Source of the DNA: a bacterium ADurb.Bin374
GTDB lineage: Bacteria > Riflebacteria > Ozemobacteria > Ozemobacterales > Ozemobacteraceae
NCBI GenBank assembly: GCA_002068715.1
Contig: MWAR01000103.1
Span: forward strand, 1 to 7,910
Reading direction: 5' to 3'
Length of the DNA: 7,910 bases
The position numbers and the translations under genes are program-made. Positions 5,044 through 7,910 of the stretch are shown here, one piece after another. The notes below the pieces were generated by a model, which saw nothing but the letters and a program-made list of their open reading frames with translations, had not been told where the DNA came from and did no database searches. Positions within the stretch are counted from its first letter, which is position 1. Every line of letters starts with the position of its first letter.

Positions 5044-6642
5044 ATGAAACGTCTGCTGCTTTCCGCGGTTGCAGTAAGCCTCGTGCTGGCCGTCGTCGGC
5101 ATTCTCGCCAGCCACCCCGGCGACACCTCGACGAACGTCTCGGGCGGCACATTCCGTGCTTACCTGACGAGCGAACCCGGCAACCTCGACCCCGCCAGGG
5201 GTGTAGACGTCAACGAGAGCAGCGTTCAGGCCAAGATCTACAACGGCCTCGTGCGATACGACGAGCAGATGAAGCTGGTCGGCGACCTGGCCGAGTCGTG
5301 GGAAGCGCAGAGTGACGGCACGACGTTCATCTTCAAGCTTCGCCCCAACGTGAAGTTCCATAACGGCCAGACGCTCACTTCGGCCGACGTGCTCTACAGC
5401 TTCGAGCGGCTGCTCGATCCGTCGACCACGTCGCCCCGCACCTGGGTTCTGGAAAAGGTCCTCGGCGCGAAGGAGCGCCTGCAGGGCATCGCCAGCAACG
5501 TCACCGGTCTTTCGGCCCCCGATGCTATGACCGTGAAGATCACCCTTACCGAACCGTTCTCGCCCTTCCTGAGCCTGCTCACGATGCCATCGTGCTACAT
5601 TCTGCCCTCGGGTTCGGCGGCCGAGATCGCATCGAAGCGGTTCTTCGAAAAACCCGCCGGAACCGGCCCTTTCCAGATGGTCGGCCGCGAGCGCGACAGC
5701 TATGTCAGACTCGCCGCGTTTCCCGAATATTTCGGGCAGAAGCCCCAGGTCGGGGTGCTGGAACTGCGCATCATTCCTGAAAGTCTGAAAGCCGAGATGG
5801 AGTTCGAGAGCGGCAATCTCGACCTGCTCCAGCTTCACCCCTCGAACTACGAGCGGTTCTCGGGCAGACCCGAGTATGCCGGCCGGATCCACGATGTTCC
5901 GGCGATGAGCGTCATGTATGTCGGGTTCAACAACCAGAAGCCTCCATTCAACGATGTGCGCGTGCGGCGGGCCCTGAACATGCTGATCGACCGGCAGGCG
6001 ATCATCAAGGCCGTCCTGCAGGGCCGCGGCGTTCCGGCGCGGGGAAGCATTCCGCCCGGCATTTCGGGCTGGTCAGACAAACTCACTGGATATTCGTATG
6101 ATCCCAAGAAAGCCCTGGCGCTGCTGGAAGAAGCCGGCTACTCGCGGAAGCGGCCGCTGACCTTCGATCTCTTCCAAAAGTCTTCCCAGGCGGCGTTCGA
6201 AATCACCCGCCTCCTCCAGGGCGAGCTGAAAAAGCACGGCGTGATCGTGAACCTTCGTCCCATGGAGTGGAGCGCCCTCAAGGACTCGATCGACAAGGGC
6301 GAAGCCACGTCGTTCTACCTGAGCTGGTTCGGCGATTATCCGGACGGCGAGAATTTCCTGACCCCGCTGTTCCATTCGAAGAACTGGGGCTCCGGTGGAA
6401 ATAGAGCTCGCTATAAAAACGAGAACGTCGACTCGATGCTGACCGCCGCGATGCGCATCCAGGATACGGACAAGCGCGCCCGCGCCTACGAGGAAGTGAA
6501 CCGGATCGTCGTGGACGAAGCCCCCTGGCTTTATCTGTGGTATGCGAACGAAAGCTACATTCTCGGGCCGCAGGTCGAGACGATGAGTTTTTCGCCGCTG
6601 TTCTCGGTCGACAAGGGTCTGACCATGAAGCTCTCGAGGTAG
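5044..6642 (+). CDS. ABC transporter family 5 substrate-binding protein (peptide/nickel type)
   Basis: The protein has 532 residues, usual for the DppA/OppA/NikA family. An N-terminal signal peptide or anchor (MKRLLLSAVAVS, hydrophobic to about 22) is followed by a short linker and GGTFRAYLTSEPGNLDP (34-50), the typical start of the mature domain. The family 5 signature follows: YNGLVRYD (66-73), LAESWE (82-87), FKLRPNVKFHNGQTLTSADV (97-116). Later landmarks are PAGTGPFQM, VRRALNMLIDRQAI, and SWFGDYPDGENFL with the acidic and aromatic pattern of the C-terminal lobe. It captures a ligand outside the inner membrane and delivers it to the permeases encoded next. The ligand (di- or oligopeptide, nickel chelate, other) cannot be told from sequence reading. 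No lipobox cysteine occurs in the signal region, so it is probably soluble in the periplasm or held by an uncleaved N-terminus. The DppB-like gene begins 11 bp downstream. Confidence 0.92.
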   Translation: MKRLLLSAVAVSLVLAVVGILASHPGDTSTNVSGGTFRAYLTSEPGNLDPARGVDVNESSVQAKIYNGLVRYDEQMKLVGDLAESWEAQSDGTTFIFKLRPNVKFHNGQTLTSADVLYSFERLLDPSTTSPRTWVLEKVLGAKERLQGIASNVTGLSAPDAMTVKITLTEPFSPFLSLLTMPSCYILPSGSAAEIASKRFFEKPAGTGPFQMVGRERDSYVRLAAFPEYFGQKPQVGVLELRIIPESLKAEMEFESGNLDLLQLHPSNYERFSGRPEYAGRIHDVPAMSVMYVGFNNQKPPFNDVRVRRALNMLIDRQAIIKAVLQGRGVPARGSIPPGISGWSDKLTGYSYDPKKALALLEEAGYSRKRPLTFDLFQKSSQAAFEITRLLQGELKKHGVIVNLRPMEWSALKDSIDKGEATSFYLSWFGDYPDGENFLTPLFHSKNWGSGGNRARYKNENVDSMLTAAMRIQDTDKRARAYEEVNRIVVDEAPWLYLWYANESYILGPQVETMSFSPLFSVDKGLTMKLSR

Positions 6643-6653
6643 TCACCCCACGC

Positions 6654-7601
6654 ATGCTCGAATACACGCTGCGACGGCTGGTCGGCACGGCCCCGGTCAT
6701 TTTCGGGATCCTGCTGATCGCGTTCGTCGTGCTGTATCTGGTACCGGGCGATCCGGCCGCCACCCTCGCGGGGCCCCGGGCCTCGCCCGAGGACATCGCC
6801 CGCATCTCGAAGGAGATGGGGCTCGACCGGCCCCTTCCCGAGCGGTTCGTGACATATCTCGGCCGCATGGTGCGCGGAGATCTCGGCACGTCGGTCGTGA
6901 ACGACCGGCCCGTGCTCGATTCGATTCTCGAAAAACTGCCGTATACCCTGAAATTGGCCATGATGGCGATGGCGTTCTCGATCCTGATCGGGCTCGCCGC
7001 CGGCATCATCAGCGCCACGCATCGAGGGGGCATGGTCGATCGCATGACGACGCTGTTCGCCGTGACCGGCATCAGCGTGCCCGTCTTTCTGTCGGGGCTG
7101 ATCCTGTTGTATGTCTTCGCCGGCAAACTCAAATGGTTCCCGACCTCGGCGTTCGGGGCGGAGCAGTCTCTGTGGCCGATGATGCTGCCGGCGTTCACGC
7201 TCGGCGTGCGATCGGGCGCATTCCTGGCCCGCATCGTGCGAAGCAGTCTGATCGAGGTGCTGAACCAGGATTACATCAGAACGGCCCGCGCCAAGGGGCT
7301 TTCGCCCGCGCGCATTCTCGTTCGCCATGCGCTGGCAAACGCGCTGATTCCGATCATCACCGTCGTCGCGCTCGACTTTTCGAGCTTTCTGAACGGCTCG
7401 GTCATCGTCGAGACGATCTTCGAGGTGCCCGGCCTGGGACGGTTCGCCATGGACGCGATCCTGAAGCGTGACTACCCCGTCATTCAGGGCGTGGTGCTGT
7501 TTTCGGCGTTGATCTTCGTGTTCGGCAATCTGCTGATCGACCTTGCCTACGCCTGGATCAATCCGCGAATTCGCGAAGAGATGGCGAGCGGCAAGGCATG
7601 A
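6654..7601 (+). CDS. ABC transporter permease, DppB/OppB type
   Basis: The protein has 315 residues, the normal length. The N-terminus YTLRRLVGTAPVIFGILLI opens the first membrane helix and is followed by YLVPGDPA, the family's hallmark. A large extracytoplasmic loop (about 32-97) contains MGLDRPLPERFVTYL and GDLGTS. Five more helices follow (near 98-120, 133-156, 174-195, 229-249 and 278-300). The cytoplasmic EAA-type loop that docks on the ATPase reads DYIRTARAKGLSPARI (206-221), and FEVPGLGRFAMDAI (256-269) is also standard. It forms the transmembrane pore with the DppC-like partner. The start codon lies 11 bp after the binding-protein stop; GAGGT at 6636-6640 is rather far from it (13 bases), so initiation may rely on coupling. 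The stop overlaps the next start (ATGA). Confidence 0.93.
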   Translation: MLEYTLRRLVGTAPVIFGILLIAFVVLYLVPGDPAATLAGPRASPEDIARISKEMGLDRPLPERFVTYLGRMVRGDLGTSVVNDRPVLDSILEKLPYTLKLAMMAMAFSILIGLAAGIISATHRGGMVDRMTTLFAVTGISVPVFLSGLILLYVFAGKLKWFPTSAFGAEQSLWPMMLPAFTLGVRSGAFLARIVRSSLIEVLNQDYIRTARAKGLSPARILVRHALANALIPIITVVALDFSSFLNGSVIVETIFEVPGLGRFAMDAILKRDYPVIQGVVLFSALIFVFGNLLIDLAYAWINPRIREEMASGKA

Positions 7602-7910
7602 TCCGAACGCTCCAGCGGTTCACTCCGGCAGGCTGGTTCTGCATTGCCGTGATTCTCCTGCTGTTCGGCGTCGCGCTGTTCGCGCCGGTGCTGGCGCCGC
7701 ACGACCCGATGGAAACGGACCCCATACGCCGTCTCCAGTCGCCCGCCGGCTACCCGCTCGGCTGTGACCAGCTCGGCCAGTGCATCTGGTCGCGGTTGAT
7801 CCATGGCGCCAGACTCTCGCTGATGATCGGCTTCGCGGCGCGCTTCGCGGCCCTGCTCATCGGCCTGGGCATCGGCCTCGCGGCGGGGTATTACGGGGGC
7901 TGGCTCGACT
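7598..7910 (+). CDS. ABC transporter permease, DppC/OppC type, N-terminal part (continues beyond window)
   Basis: This is a partial gene: 104 codons are visible and the frame is open to the right edge. The first membrane helix (about 13-30) ends in APVLAPHDP, the classic DppC feature. Next come YPLGCDQLG (52-60) and SRLIHGARLSL (65-75), then a second hydrophobic stretch (about 76-97) and AGYYGGWLD (96-104). These match the OppC-type N-terminal and start-of-permease regions. The usual PLGTDxLGRD motif here reads PLGCDQLGQC, with two cysteines and a lost Arg-Asp pair. The start overlaps the DppB-like stop by 4 bp (ATGA), typical of translational coupling in these operons. It pairs with the DppB-like protein to form the import channel. 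Genes for one or two ATPases would be expected next. Confidence 0.9.
   Translation, partial: MIRTLQRFTPAGWFCIAVILLLFGVALFAPVLAPHDPMETDPIRRLQSPAGYPLGCDQLGQCIWSRLIHGARLSLMIGFAARFAALLIGLGIGLAAGYYGGWLD

Noticed and set aside
4513..5892. A 459-codon minus-strand open frame opposite the phosphoesterase and binding protein
   Set aside because: No family motif is present, while the plus strand has complete metallophosphoesterase and family 5 binding-protein signatures.

Overview
The window is GC-rich (by eye about 60%) and densely coded on both strands. It reads as a chromosomal segment of a Gram-negative-like, respiring or metal/electron-transferring bacterium. The basis is a c-type multiheme cytochrome, periplasm-type thioredoxin-fold proteins and a parvulin. 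Taxonomy cannot be fixed from the sequence; anaerobic lineages rich in multiheme cytochromes fit, but this is inference. No RNA gene, CRISPR array, insertion sequence or prophage signal was seen.

Layout. Positions 1-3414 are a five-gene minus-strand block, read from 3414 down to 1. In transcription order it holds a membrane-anchored TlpA-like thioredoxin (CGTC), a second TlpA-like thioredoxin with a signal peptide (CHVC) that overlaps it by 23 bp, a membrane-anchored parvulin-type peptidyl-prolyl isomerase, a small two-helix HAMP membrane protein, and a multiheme c-type cytochrome that runs off the left edge. The cytochrome has five CXXCH motifs within its visible 232 residues. Gaps are 8 to 26 bp, so this is very likely one operon. 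A reasonable reading is a cytochrome with its own redox and folding helpers for the cell envelope; the HAMP protein's role is unclear.

Positions 3469-3873 (+) encode a single-domain VanZ-like protein, divergent from the block across a 54-bp spacer that holds a symmetrical -10-like element. It converges with an RDD-family membrane protein (3883-4398, minus) that has a good sigma-70-type promoter. Across a second divergent spacer, a YfcE/MJ0936-type metallophosphoesterase (4528-5010, +, GTG start) precedes an ABC peptide/nickel-type importer operon. That operon holds a family 5 substrate-binding protein (5044-6642), a DppB-like permease (6654-7601) and a DppC-like permease (7598 to the right edge), the last two overlapping by ATGA. 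ATPase genes would be expected beyond the window.

There is no gene-free stretch longer than about 130 bp. The points most worth a second look are the redox/cytochrome operon with its orphan HAMP protein, a perfect 10-bp tandem duplication inside the second thioredoxin gene, the symmetrical divergent promoter, and two unexpected cysteines in the DppC signature region.
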